Assembly: GCA_023898345.1 (NCBI GenBank)
Contig: CP060218.1
Location: forward strand, 992,001 to 1,056,000
Source: Candidatus Woesearchaeota archaeon
GTDB taxonomy: Archaea; Nanobdellota; Nanobdellia; Woesearchaeales; UBA583
Reading direction: 5' to 3'
Length of the DNA: 64,000 nt
Below the pieces are notes generated by a model. That model was not told the DNA's origin. It worked only from the letters and a program-made list of their open reading frames with translations, and made no database searches. The translations under genes were made by a program, and so were the position numbers. Below are positions 56,308 to 64,000 of the stretch, piece by piece. Numbering within the stretch: position 1 is the first letter of the stretch; every line of letters begins with the position of its first letter.

Positions 56308-57510
56308 ATGACTCAAGGAGATCACCACTCTCATTTTGATTTGCATACACTCTTGCATTCGGAGTTCACTTCTTTTTATATTTTTCATGCTTTGCGCTCA
56401 TTTGTCAATAGTATGATTGGGCTTTTTATTCCTGTTTATCTTTATAGTCTTGGGTATTTTATCTGGCAGATTCTTCTCTTCTCCATTCTAGTTTCTTCTA
56501 CTGTTCTTCTCTGCATTCCTTTGGCGGTGTGGCTTCTGAAAAAACGTGGATTTCGATTAACCTTAGTTTTTTCGACATTTCTTTATTTTTTACTAATCCT
56601 CCTTCTCAACAATTGTGATTTGGGAGCGGAGTATGTTCTGGCGTCAGGTGTTGTTCTCGGAGCATATATGGGATTTTTCTGGCCTAGTTACCATAGCGAA
56701 CTTGCTCTGCGTGGGTCTGATGCTCACAGGGGCTCGCAGATTGGCATGCTTCATATTTTGACAGTTGTTTTTACTCTTTTTGCCCCACTACTCGCGGGTT
56801 TTCTTCTTGAAAATTATGATTATCTTATTCTTTTACTTTTAGCAGTTTCGCTTTTAGTTCTTGGTCTTTTTCCTCTTTTTTTGAGTAAAGACATTTTATT
56901 GGGTCACTATTCTTTTTCTTACTTTGACTATTTGCGTTTGTATCGCTCTTCTTCTTTTGCTTCTGAAAAAATTGCATTCTTGTCTCAGGGTATTGAAACG
57001 TCCTCGTTGACCTTAGTGATATGGCCTTTAATTTTATTTATTCTTCTTAGTGGGAATTTTTTGGATTTTGGGTTTTTGCTTACTGTTGTCGGGATTCTCA
57101 ATGTTCTTTTTCTCCTCTATTTCAAAAGTAAGGTGGATGGAAAAAGCAAGGGAGCCCTTCTGTCTTTGTCGGCAAAGCTTCGTTCTTTGAATTGGTTCTT
57201 TCGAGCGTTTGTTTCTTTCTTTGCAGTTTTCTTTCTTTTTGCTTTTGAAAGTATTTCTCGTCTTTTGCAAGGGAGTCTTGAAATCACGTTTATGTCTATT
57301 TTCTATAATAACGCTCACAAACAGGGATACATGGATTATGTTTTATGCAGAGAACTTTTTATTCATCTTGCTAAAATATGCTTCTTTGCTGTCCTTATTC
57401 CTTTCCTGATAGTTTTTGGAGAAAGCCTTGTTGTTTTAAGTTATGTTGTCCTTGTCGGCATTGCTGCTGCTCTTGGTCTTTCTATGCTTCAGGAAAAACA
57501 GCTTTCTTAG
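56308..57510 (+). CDS. Major facilitator superfamily permease
   Basis: A 400-residue protein with about twelve hydrophobic helices and an N-terminal His-rich polar stretch (QGDHHSHFDLHT, about residues 3-14). The central sequence YMGFFWPSYHSELALRGS and the loop after the first six helices resemble MFS transporters, but the classic G-x-x-x-D-R-x-G-R/K motif between helices 2 and 3 is altered to LLKKRGFRL. The ATG at 56308 is preferred to a TTG at 56302. Substrate unknown. Confidence 0.75.
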   Translation: MTQGDHHSHFDLHTLLHSEFTSFYIFHALRSFVNSMIGLFIPVYLYSLGYFIWQILLFSILVSSTVLLCIPLAVWLLKKRGFRLTLVFSTFLYFLLILLLNNCDLGAEYVLASGVVLGAYMGFFWPSYHSELALRGSDAHRGSQIGMLHILTVVFTLFAPLLAGFLLENYDYLILLLLAVSLLVLGLFPLFLSKDILLGHYSFSYFDYLRLYRSSSFASEKIAFLSQGIETSSLTLVIWPLILFILLSGNFLDFGFLLTVVGILNVLFLLYFKSKVDGKSKGALLSLSAKLRSLNWFFRAFVSFFAVFFLFAFESISRLLQGSLEITFMSIFYNNAHKQGYMDYVLCRELFIHLAKICFFAVLIPFLIVFGESLVVLSYVVLVGIAAALGLSMLQEKQLS

Positions 57511-57531
57511 AAATAGAATTAAAAAAAAAAT

Positions 57532-57819
57532 CTAGTCATCGTCAGCGTCGTCGTCAAGCATATCATCTTCCTCTGAACGGCCGAGCATCTCATTTAACTG
57601 GCCTGTCTCGTTTAAGTGCATAAGATCATCATATCCGCCAATGAAATCATCTTCAATAAAAATTTGAGGGAAAGTTGGGTGGCCCGTTTTTTGTTTAATT
57701 TCTTCTTTGTTTTTATCAGAGGGAATTTCCTCGTAACTTAAACCTTCTCTGTCAAAGAACTCTTTAGCCGCTTCACAATAAGGGCATCCTTTGATAGTGT
57801 ATATTTGAATATGGGTCAT
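57532..57819 (-). CDS. Glutaredoxin
   Basis: The 95-residue thioredoxin-fold protein has the redox motif GCPYCEAAKEFF (active-site CPYC, residues about 11-16), the cis-Pro segment HPTFPQIFI and the GGYDDLMHL C-terminal motif. It reduces disulfides, probably coupled to a small thiol or a flavoprotein. The last 12 residues are strongly acidic (DDMLDDDADDD). Convergent with the MFS gene. Confidence 0.93.
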   Translation of the reverse strand: MTHIQIYTIKGCPYCEAAKEFFDREGLSYEEIPSDKNKEEIKQKTGHPTFPQIFIEDDFIGGYDDLMHLNETGQLNEMLGRSEEDDMLDDDADDD

Positions 57820-57922
57820 GTTTTGATTTTTCCAATTTAGAGTTTATAAATATTTTGGCACCTAACTTTCACTGTTCTAAAAAGAATTTTATGCCCGAGG
57901 TACTCTTTTTTAGCTTTCAAAA

Positions 57923-57932
57923 GTTTTATAAG
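57923..57932 (+). promoter_or_regulatory. TATA box of PAN
   Basis: gttttataag is centred 29 nt before the ATG at 57957; a second AT-rich element (cttatatag) is at 57942-57950. Confidence 0.5.
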
Positions 57933-57956
57933 AAGAAATAACTTATATAGACTATT

Positions 57957-59123
57957 ATGGCTTCTGAAGATTATGTTTCAAGGAATAATCGCCTTGATGA
58001 TGACCCTTTGTATAGTATTTCTTTTGAAAATGCGCGACTTGAAGAGGAAAATAAAAACTTAAAGCGTACGGTCCAATTTTATCAAACAGAATTGGAAAAA
58101 TTTCGAACTCCACCTTTTATTGTCTCTGAAATTCTTTCGATTACTGATGAGAAAAAGGCGATTATCAAATTACCTAACCAAAGTAATTTTCTTGTTGAAA
58201 TTTCTCAATCTCTCAAAAAAGAGCTCCATAGTGGGGACATGGTTTTGAATGAGCAAAAATCCCTCGTTATTATTGATAAAATTGATCTTACAAAGAACTT
58301 TCCTGTTGAAAATTTTCTTATTGTTGACAACAAACCAAAAGAAACGTGGAATGACATTGGAGGCCTTAGCAAGGAAATTGAACTTGTTAGAGAGGTTTTG
58401 GAATTGCCCCTTACTAAGCCTGAGGTGTTTAAGGAAATTGGAATTTCACCTCCAAAGGGTGTTCTTCTCAATGGACCTCCTGGTACGGGAAAGACCATGA
58501 TTGCTAAAGCTTTGGCTAAGGAGACAAATGCAACATTTATTGAACTTGTTGGTTCTGAACTTGTCCAGAAATTTATTGGAGAGGGAGCAAAACTGGTAAA
58601 GGACTTGTTTGAACTTGCTAGAAAAAAAGCCCCCACAATTATTTTTATTGATGAAATTGATGCTATTGCTGCAAAGAGAATTGAAACTGGAACTTCCGGG
58701 GAACGAGAGGTTCAGCGAACGTTCATGCAGTTGTTGGGGGAAATTGATGGCTTTGACGCTTTGAGTGACGTGAAAATTATTGCTGCTACAAACAGAATTG
58801 ATATTCTTGACGAAGCTATTCTTCGTGCTGGTCGTCTTGAAAGGCACATCACTGTCGGCAAACCTGACGAGGCTGGCCGTTTGGAAATTTTGCGTATCCA
58901 CACTCGAAAAATGAAATTGCATTCCGACATTAATTTGGACGAAATCGCAAAGAAAGCTTTGAACTTTAGTGGTGCCGATTTGAAGGCTTTGGTGACGGAA
59001 GCTGGATATTGTGCAATTCGAAACAACCGTAAACGTGTCGTACAAGATGATATGCTCTCTGCACTTGAGAAAGTGAAAAAGGAAGAAGAAAGTTATAATA
59101 TGCTCAGCCAAACATTTCTTTAA
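57957..59123 (+). CDS. pan: Proteasome-activating nucleotidase (PAN)
   Basis: The 388-residue AAA+ ATPase unfolds proteins for the 20S proteasome. It has a coiled coil (about residues 20-52), an OB domain (about 55-125), then the AAA module: Walker A NGPPGTGKT (about 172-180), pore loop QKFIGEGAK, Walker B IIFIDEIDAIA, and Arg fingers in RAGRLERHI. The C-terminus is SQTFL, so the usual HbYX gate-opening tail ends in T-F-L instead of hydrophobic-Tyr-x. No 20S proteasome subunit gene is in the window. Confidence 0.95.
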   Translation: MASEDYVSRNNRLDDDPLYSISFENARLEEENKNLKRTVQFYQTELEKFRTPPFIVSEILSITDEKKAIIKLPNQSNFLVEISQSLKKELHSGDMVLNEQKSLVIIDKIDLTKNFPVENFLIVDNKPKETWNDIGGLSKEIELVREVLELPLTKPEVFKEIGISPPKGVLLNGPPGTGKTMIAKALAKETNATFIELVGSELVQKFIGEGAKLVKDLFELARKKAPTIIFIDEIDAIAAKRIETGTSGEREVQRTFMQLLGEIDGFDALSDVKIIAATNRIDILDEAILRAGRLERHITVGKPDEAGRLEILRIHTRKMKLHSDINLDEIAKKALNFSGADLKALVTEAGYCAIRNNRKRVVQDDMLSALEKVKKEEESYNMLSQTFL

Positions 59124-59127
59124 ATTA

Positions 59128-59475
59128 TTATATCCTATAAATTTCTCCAAAAGCCTCGAAGGAATCAGGATAGAACGAGTATCCCATTTTCGTTATTACT
59201 GCCATATTTCCCCCCCTAAGTTTTATTAGATGTTCGAGCTCATCCCGGACTCTTTCTTCTGGTCCTTTGTACGTCATTGGTAAAAGAGCCCCCATAAGTG
59301 CTAAAAGTGGTCCATCAGTATCTTTTACCTCGAATGTAGAAAGAGGTTTAAAGCTTGCTACAAGCTCACTATAGGAGGTTGGAAGTGAAGCTAATGCTGC
59401 TTCAAGATCAGTTTCTTTAGATCTCCTTTTGAGAGCTTCAAACTCTTGAGGACAAATGATTATTGGTTTTCCCAT
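59128..59475 (-). CDS. Hypothetical protein
   Basis: A 115-residue soluble protein without recognised motif. The central region (ELVASFKPLSTFE) is mixed helix and strand, and the C-terminal segment MAVITKMGYSFYPDSF is moderately hydrophobic. It ends 4 nt from the PAN stop in convergent orientation and is divergent from the glycosyltransferase at 59567. Function unknown. Confidence 0.5.
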   Translation of the reverse strand: MGKPIIICPQEFEALKRRSKETDLEAALASLPTSYSELVASFKPLSTFEVKDTDGPLLALMGALLPMTYKGPEERVRDELEHLIKLRGGNMAVITKMGYSFYPDSFEAFGEIYRI

Positions 59476-59533
59476 GGATTTTTCCCATTACTTTATCTCT
59501 TAAATGTTTGCCCCAAGCCTTCCCATTGGCACT

Positions 59534-59545
59534 TAGTTTTAAATA
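59534..59545 (+). promoter_or_regulatory. TATA box of the glycosyltransferase at 59567
   Basis: agttttaaatag is centred 27 nt before the ATG at 59567. Confidence 0.5.
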
Positions 59546-59566
59546 GTCTTTTTCTTTCTCCTTTTT

Positions 59567-60856
59567 ATGACTCTCGCTCTGGATGAGCAAATCGCCAAAC
59601 TTATTGTGTGGTTCTTGTATTTTGTCGGTTTGTACTTCTCTCTCTTCTGGCTCTCTGTCCTCCTTTTTGATCCTCAACAGAAAGGCAATTCTGAGCCTAC
59701 AAGAAGAAAGGTTTGGCCAGAGGTCACTATTATTCTCCCAATGTACAATGAAGAAAAAACGGCAGAAGGAACTTTGAGAAGTGTGTTTGCTGCAGATTAC
59801 CCAAAGGAAAAATTGCATGTTATTGCAGTACCTAATAATTGTAGTGATGGAACTGTCAAGCTTCTTCGAAGACTACAGAAATCACTAGATTTTGAAATGA
59901 TTATTCTCAAGGAGGGGGGAAAGCACCTAGCAATGAATGCAGGACTAAAAAGAACACAGTCCCCGTTTTTTGCCTGTCTTGATGCTGATAGTTTCATCGA
60001 CAAGCACGCAATTAAACGATTAATAGAGGAATTTGATTCTCCTAGAATTGCTGCGGTTCTTCCTATTATGAAGGTCCATAATCCAAACTCTGTCTTGCTT
60101 CGTGTCCAGTGGCTTGAATACATCTTAAATTTTTTTTACAAATACTTAATGGGAAAACTGGATTGTATACATGTAACTCCTGGTCCTTTGAGCATGTTTA
60201 GAACAAAGATTGTGAAATCGCTTGGCGGGTTTCGTAAGGCACATATGACTGAGGATTTGGAGCTTGCTTTGCGCTTGCAGGACAACCATTATATTTTGAA
60301 GCAGTCACTCGAGGCCTTTGTTTATACTAAAGCGCCGAACACGACAAAGAACTTTATTTCTCAAAGAACTCGTTGGTATCATGGAACAATCATGAATGTT
60401 AAGGATTACAAACATGTTCTTTTCAATACTGATTATGGAGATTTTGGAATGTTTCAGATGCCTCTTGTTGCAACAACGGGTTTTCTACTCTTGCTCGGCG
60501 TCGTGACAGCTCTTTATCTCTTTGTTAAGCAAATGTACTTCACCTTTAAGAGATGGTATCTTACTCACTTTGACTTCCTCACTTATTTTTCTCAATTACA
60601 CTGGAATAAAACCTTCTTGGATTTTGACTGGCAAGTTATTTTTACTACGTTTGTTCTGTTTGGGCTTCTTTTTATTGCTATTTATCTGGCATTTTCAAGT
60701 GCAAAAGAGAGAATTGGCGTGCTTAGAAACACTAAGTACTTCTTGATGTTTTTGTATTACTTTATCATCTACAAATTCATTATGGCATATGTTTGGCTAA
60801 AGGTCCTGTACCGTATTGTTTTCAAGAAAAGTAATCAATGGGGGAAGGTTAATTGA
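59567..60856 (+). CDS. Membrane glycosyltransferase family 2, processive type
   Basis: The 429-residue protein has an N-terminal membrane helix (about residues 12-36), a GT2 domain with ILPMYNEEKTAEG, CLDADSFID (D-x-D), the TED motif HMTEDLELALRLQ and QRTRW in ISQRTRWYHGTIMN (the Q-x-x-R-W motif of cellulose synthase-like enzymes), and four C-terminal helices (about 300-400). The combination suggests polymerisation and export of a polysaccharide, or transfer from a nucleotide sugar in a membrane complex. Its donor is unknown. Confidence 0.9.
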   Translation: MTLALDEQIAKLIVWFLYFVGLYFSLFWLSVLLFDPQQKGNSEPTRRKVWPEVTIILPMYNEEKTAEGTLRSVFAADYPKEKLHVIAVPNNCSDGTVKLLRRLQKSLDFEMIILKEGGKHLAMNAGLKRTQSPFFACLDADSFIDKHAIKRLIEEFDSPRIAAVLPIMKVHNPNSVLLRVQWLEYILNFFYKYLMGKLDCIHVTPGPLSMFRTKIVKSLGGFRKAHMTEDLELALRLQDNHYILKQSLEAFVYTKAPNTTKNFISQRTRWYHGTIMNVKDYKHVLFNTDYGDFGMFQMPLVATTGFLLLLGVVTALYLFVKQMYFTFKRWYLTHFDFLTYFSQLHWNKTFLDFDWQVIFTTFVLFGLLFIAIYLAFSSAKERIGVLRNTKYFLMFLYYFIIYKFIMAYVWLKVLYRIVFKKSNQWGKVN

Positions 60857-60858
60857 AG

Positions 60859-61620
60859 TTAGAACATTTGCGCCATCCCTCTCCAAAAGGAGTTTCTTTT
60901 TGTCTCAGTTGAAATGAGTTTTTCTCTTTGAAGTTCATCATTAACTGCACCTGCGTAAATCAGAACATCTTCTATTGCCTGAGAAAGTCTTTCACTTGGA
61001 GTTATTCCTCTTTCTCCAAGCCTTTCAAGATATTTGTCATAGGACCTAGAAAGAGAATAAGTGAAAAATAATTCTTCTCTACTAAATAGGGTTTCTAAAG
61101 GTGGAAGATCAGAAGAAAACACTCTTTCAAACTTTTCTTTGCAGGAATCTGGAACAATCTGATAGGCTAGTTTTGAAGCACAACGGAAACGCAGTCTTTG
61201 AAATCTATTTCTATCTTCTTGATTAGGAAGAAGAAGATAATCTAAAGACATAATAGGAGTCAAAGGAGAAATAGCTAATGAGTGCATTTTTCCCAACATG
61301 TCAACTTGACTAGATATATTCCACAGTTGAGAAGAAGAAGAAGGAAGAAGAAAGACATCAATATCGGAACTATTTTTATACATACCATGATTCAAAGAAC
61401 CGACGACAAGCATAGGACAAGAGAGTTCTTCGGCAACTTCCCCTAGTTTCTCTTTTGCTTCTAAACTTTCAGAAGTTTCAAAGCTAAGGAGCTCTTCCTT
61501 GCAAATATCGTAGTTTTTAATTGTCAATTCTATGAGTTCGCGTAAGTTTAAACTTGCATAAGGAATCTCCTCTTGATCAGGAAAAAACTTTGGCTCTATC
61601 TTTCTTCTTGTACTGAGCAT
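60859..61620 (-). CDS. Nucleotidyltransferase-fold protein
   Basis: The 253-residue protein has the polymerase-beta-type motif VVGSLNHGMYKNSSDIDVFLL (G-S then D-I-D, residues about 72-92) with the two metal-binding Asp. A helical C-terminus (about 150-240) follows. Related small NTases include antibiotic-modifying adenylyltransferases and toxin/antitoxin MNT proteins; no HEPN partner is adjacent. Substrate unknown. Confidence 0.75.
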   Translation of the reverse strand: MLSTRRKIEPKFFPDQEEIPYASLNLRELIELTIKNYDICKEELLSFETSESLEAKEKLGEVAEELSCPMLVVGSLNHGMYKNSSDIDVFLLPSSSSQLWNISSQVDMLGKMHSLAISPLTPIMSLDYLLLPNQEDRNRFQRLRFRCASKLAYQIVPDSCKEKFERVFSSDLPPLETLFSREELFFTYSLSRSYDKYLERLGERGITPSERLSQAIEDVLIYAGAVNDELQREKLISTETKRNSFWRGMAQMF

Positions 61621-61654
61621 GCAGGTGTAAATGAGGCGTTATTTATGTACATTC

Positions 61655-63376
61655 CTACAAAGCTTTTACCATGTATGGGCCTTCTTTTGTATATCCAAAT
61701 TTTTTGTAGTATTCTCGAACACCTACGCCAGAGATAATTGCCATCTTTGTGTAGCCTTCCTTTTTTGCAATATCTTCCGCTTTTTCCAAAAGCTTGCGCC
61801 CCCACCCTTTGTGCTGAACGCCAGAGTTTGATTCTTTTCCCACTGCCAATGTTTGTCCGTACACGTGTAACTCTCTAATGAGGGCCGTTCCTTTTTTTAT
61901 TTCAGGACGCAGGTCAAAACTTGACGGGAAACGCAAACGAATGAATCCTATCATAGTGTCATATTCATCAACGACGTCAATGAAATGCTCAATTCCATTG
62001 CTTGCAGGATATGTCTGTATATGTAAATCAAATGTTCCCAATTGTTTTCCTGAAGCTAATCGAAACCCAACTTCTCGCGCTCTGATATCTGCACTTTCTA
62101 GTTTTAGTTTTTTCATTTCCTCATCAACAAACTCTCTGAGATTGGAGTTCTCTATTCCCCCATGAATTTCTGTCGTCGGGATGTCTCTTTGTACGCGCAT
62201 GAGTCGGAGATAACGAGGGAAGAATGCTGTGGCCCTTGCTATGATTTTGGCGGCTTCTTCTGTTTTAATTGGGGAGAATAATCCTTTTTCCCACATTTTG
62301 TACAAGGGAGTTCCTTGAACAACAAGGCAAGGGTAAATTTTGAGCATGTCAGGACGAAACTCTTCTCTCCTGAAAAGATCTTTAAGTGACTCTTCGTCGA
62401 TTTCTAAGGTTGAGGCTGGCAGTCCGAGCATCATGTGCGCATTGATTTTGAAACACATATCTTTTGCAATTTGAAATGCTTTTTTTGTTTCTTCTAAGCT
62501 ATGGCCCCGATTGGTTTTTCTCAAGCAATCTTCGTTTAGTGTTTGTACGCCAAGTTCAAATCTTGTACATCCGTAACTGAGCGCTTCGTTGCAGTGCTCT
62601 TCAAGGCACCAGTCTGGCTTTGTCTCTATGGTGAGTCCGATACAACGAATCAGTGCTTTCTCATTTCTTTCAATTTCGTAGGTATAGTTTTGTACATGTT
62701 CAAATTTTTTTTTGAGAACTTTTGTTTTTATTCGCTCTTCTCTCTCTTTTGAAAAGGGGGATTTCATTTCAAAAAATTCATTGAACACTTCATAGTTGAG
62801 CATACGCTTTCCTTTTTCATTCAGAAAGAAAAATTGTTCTCCAAAATCATTGAGAGCTTTGTACGCAAAATTCACAAACTCGTCTCTGTATGCTTTGTCT
62901 AGTGAAGGGAAGGTTCCTCCCATGAAAATCATTTCTATTTTGTCGGGGTCGTGTCCGTTTGCTACGTAGTGTTCAAGGCGATTGAAGATTTGAAAATAGG
63001 GTTCGTAGGCGTTGCGTGAGGCTCGGAGTGCTGCTGGCTCTTTTCCTGTGTACGATTGTGGTGTGTCGCCATAGGGAGAACCGGGACCACCAGGACAGTA
63101 CATACATTTTCCGTGTGGACAGGAATGAGGTTTTGCAAAAAGGGCAACAACTGTGACGCCAGAGAGTTCGCGTACGGGTTTGTTGTTCAAGAGTGAGATA
63201 AGGTGTTCTCTTTCGCTCTGTGATCTAGCATGAGCTAAGAGAAGCGGATTTTTGACAATTGTTTTGAGTCCCTCTTTTTTGGCGTGTGCTATTTTTAGTG
63301 TGTTTAATTCTTTTCGAGACAATGCTGTTTTTTTGGCGAGTTCGTCAAGAAGGGAGCTGTAAAGTTTGTCGGGCAT
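61655..63376 (-). CDS. elp3: Elongator protein 3 (tRNA wobble-uridine modification, Elp3)
   Basis: The 573-residue enzyme has a radical SAM domain with an iron-sulfur cluster motif in HSCPHGKCMYCPGG (C-x4-C-x2-C, about residues 77-90) and a C-terminal GNAT acetyltransferase domain (GWGRKLLEKAEDIAKKEGY). It uses acetyl-CoA to start carboxymethyl modification of uridine 34 in tRNAs. Archaeal Elp3 works as a single protein without the other Elongator subunits. Length and motifs are normal. Confidence 0.97.
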   Translation of the reverse strand: MPDKLYSSLLDELAKKTALSRKELNTLKIAHAKKEGLKTIVKNPLLLAHARSQSEREHLISLLNNKPVRELSGVTVVALFAKPHSCPHGKCMYCPGGPGSPYGDTPQSYTGKEPAALRASRNAYEPYFQIFNRLEHYVANGHDPDKIEMIFMGGTFPSLDKAYRDEFVNFAYKALNDFGEQFFFLNEKGKRMLNYEVFNEFFEMKSPFSKEREERIKTKVLKKKFEHVQNYTYEIERNEKALIRCIGLTIETKPDWCLEEHCNEALSYGCTRFELGVQTLNEDCLRKTNRGHSLEETKKAFQIAKDMCFKINAHMMLGLPASTLEIDEESLKDLFRREEFRPDMLKIYPCLVVQGTPLYKMWEKGLFSPIKTEEAAKIIARATAFFPRYLRLMRVQRDIPTTEIHGGIENSNLREFVDEEMKKLKLESADIRAREVGFRLASGKQLGTFDLHIQTYPASNGIEHFIDVVDEYDTMIGFIRLRFPSSFDLRPEIKKGTALIRELHVYGQTLAVGKESNSGVQHKGWGRKLLEKAEDIAKKEGYTKMAIISGVGVREYYKKFGYTKEGPYMVKAL

Positions 63377-63441
63377 GTCTTTGTAAATGAGTAATAATTA
63401 ATAAAGGTTATAGAGAAAATATTTTAGAAGGGTTAAAGAAT

Positions 63442-63747
63442 TTAAATTAACTTAATTTCAATGTTGAGACCTGCAGGGATTTGTATTTTCATAACCATAC
63501 GAAGCACACGCTCGTTAATTTCTATATCCAAAAGTCTCTTGTGAATACGCATTTCGTATCTCTCCTGAGAATACTTTCCTTCTCCGTCAGGGGATCTACG
63601 AGTTGTGATCTTGAGCTTTTTAGTCGGCATTGGAATAGGTCCTTTCATGGACACTCCAAGCTTGTCTGTAATCTGCTTTACTTCATCAACAAACTCATTG
63701 AGCTTGTGGATGTCATCCCCTACCAACTTAATTCTAGCTTTACTCAT
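63442..63747 (-). CDS. rps10: Ribosomal protein uS10
   Basis: The 101-residue protein has the uS10 segments KARIKLVGDDIHKLNEFVD, KGPIPMPTKKLKITTRRSPDG and the RYEMRIHKRLLDIEIN loop. It is part of the small ribosomal subunit head. It is preceded 14 nt upstream by EF-1alpha on the same strand, the conserved archaeal order. Confidence 0.97.
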   Translation of the reverse strand: MSKARIKLVGDDIHKLNEFVDEVKQITDKLGVSMKGPIPMPTKKLKITTRRSPDGEGKYSQERYEMRIHKRLLDIEINERVLRMVMKIQIPAGLNIEIKLI

Positions 63748-63761
63748 TTCTTAATCAAAGC

Positions 63762-64000
63762 TTAGAATTTAAGCTCCTTTTTAACAACATCGATACATTG
63801 ACCTGCAGCTACAGTTTTTCCGGAGTCACGAATTGCAAAACGAGCAAGGTGTGGGATTACGTCTCTTTTCTCAATAACTACTGGCTTTAGGGGAACAAAT
63901 TTAACAATTGCTGCATCTCCGTTACGGATGAAATCAGGGTTGTCCTGTTGATCTGGAGCAACTTTCTTTACTAGTTCTGTAATTCTACAGGAGACTTGTG
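63762..64000 (-). CDS. tuf: Elongation factor 1-alpha, C-terminal part (cut by right edge)
   Basis: The last 79 codons of EF-1alpha are visible, ending at a TAA at 63762. The C-terminal domain is clear: FVPLKPVVIEKRDVIPHLAR and FAIRDSGKTVAAGQCIDVVK, the domain III signature of archaeal and eukaryotic EF-1A. The N-terminal GTPase and domain II lie beyond the window. EF-1alpha brings aminoacyl-tRNA to the ribosome. Its place before uS10 is the standard archaeal str-operon end. Confidence 0.97.
   Translation of the reverse strand, partial: QVSCRITELVKKVAPDQQDNPDFIRNGDAAIVKFVPLKPVVIEKRDVIPHLARFAIRDSGKTVAAGQCIDVVKKELKF

Noticed and set aside
1..64000. tRNA, rRNA, CRISPR arrays, complete insertion sequences
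   Set aside because: No T-loop and acceptor-stem pairs, no rRNA stretches, no direct repeat-spacer arrays and no transposase motifs were found.

Overview
The window is AT-rich archaeal chromosomal DNA. The evidence is the gene content: a group II chaperonin (thermosome), A-type ATPase subunits K/E/C/F, the ribosomal stalk operon L1-L10-L12 (P1 type), archaeal glutamyl-tRNA synthetase, proteasome-activating nucleotidase (PAN), an archaeal Elp3, and uS10 next to EF-1alpha. The regulatory signals agree: TATA boxes about 25-30 nt before start codons (leaderless mRNAs) are very common. Gene style (many short lineage-specific proteins, secreted Hint-domain and beta-propeller proteins, small intergenic gaps) suggests a DPANN-type archaeon such as a Woesearchaeota/Pacearchaeota relative; that placement is inference. 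No rRNA, tRNA or CRISPR array was found.

Layout. 0-10 kb: a membrane protein cut by the left edge, an AI-2E-family permease, a GINS-like replication protein divergent from NreA (PCNA-binding repair protein), a DUF167 protein, a VTT/DedA membrane protein, a large pilin-signal beta-propeller surface protein and a phosphoesterase. 10-16 kb: a winged-helix protein, thermosome, an RNA m5C methyltransferase and a partial A-ATPase operon. 16-27 kb: a deoxyribosyltransferase-like protein, an MFS permease, an orphan gene pair (18288-20574), a methyltransferase, an HTH regulator, a DUF368 lipid-carrier transporter, and a secreted VWA plus Hint-domain gene pair. 27-36 kb: gltX, lineage-specific genes, a CBS protein, a CRM-domain RNA-binding protein, a tandem HAD pair, a second m5C methyltransferase, a patatin lipase and a tandem Nudix pair. 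36-41 kb: three glycosyltransferases and a methyltransferase. 41-47 kb: a type IB topoisomerase, a lipoprotein, a metallo-beta-lactamase-fold hydrolase and an ABC exporter. 47-54 kb: a COG1340 coiled-coil protein, the ribosomal stalk operon, a HIT-fold protein and a large propeller lipoprotein. 54-64 kb: an EF-Tu domain-II-like protein, a D-2-hydroxyacid dehydrogenase, a second MFS permease, glutaredoxin, PAN, a processive-type glycosyltransferase, a nucleotidyltransferase, Elp3, uS10 and the 3' end of EF-1alpha.

How the genes fit together. Translation and proteostasis dominate the core (gltX, two m5C methyltransferases, Elp3, stalk proteins, uS10, EF-1alpha, thermosome, PAN). A second theme is the cell envelope: four glycosyltransferases, two families linked to polyprenyl-phosphate carrier recycling (VTT/DedA and DUF368), two lipoproteins, two beta-propeller surface proteins and the VWA/Hint pair. 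The least explained features are a dispersed ~75-nt repeat found three times, always 5' of a gene in the same orientation; a 19-nt element shared by two distant intergenic regions, one of them a GC-rich candidate RNA locus; and several orphan gene groups.
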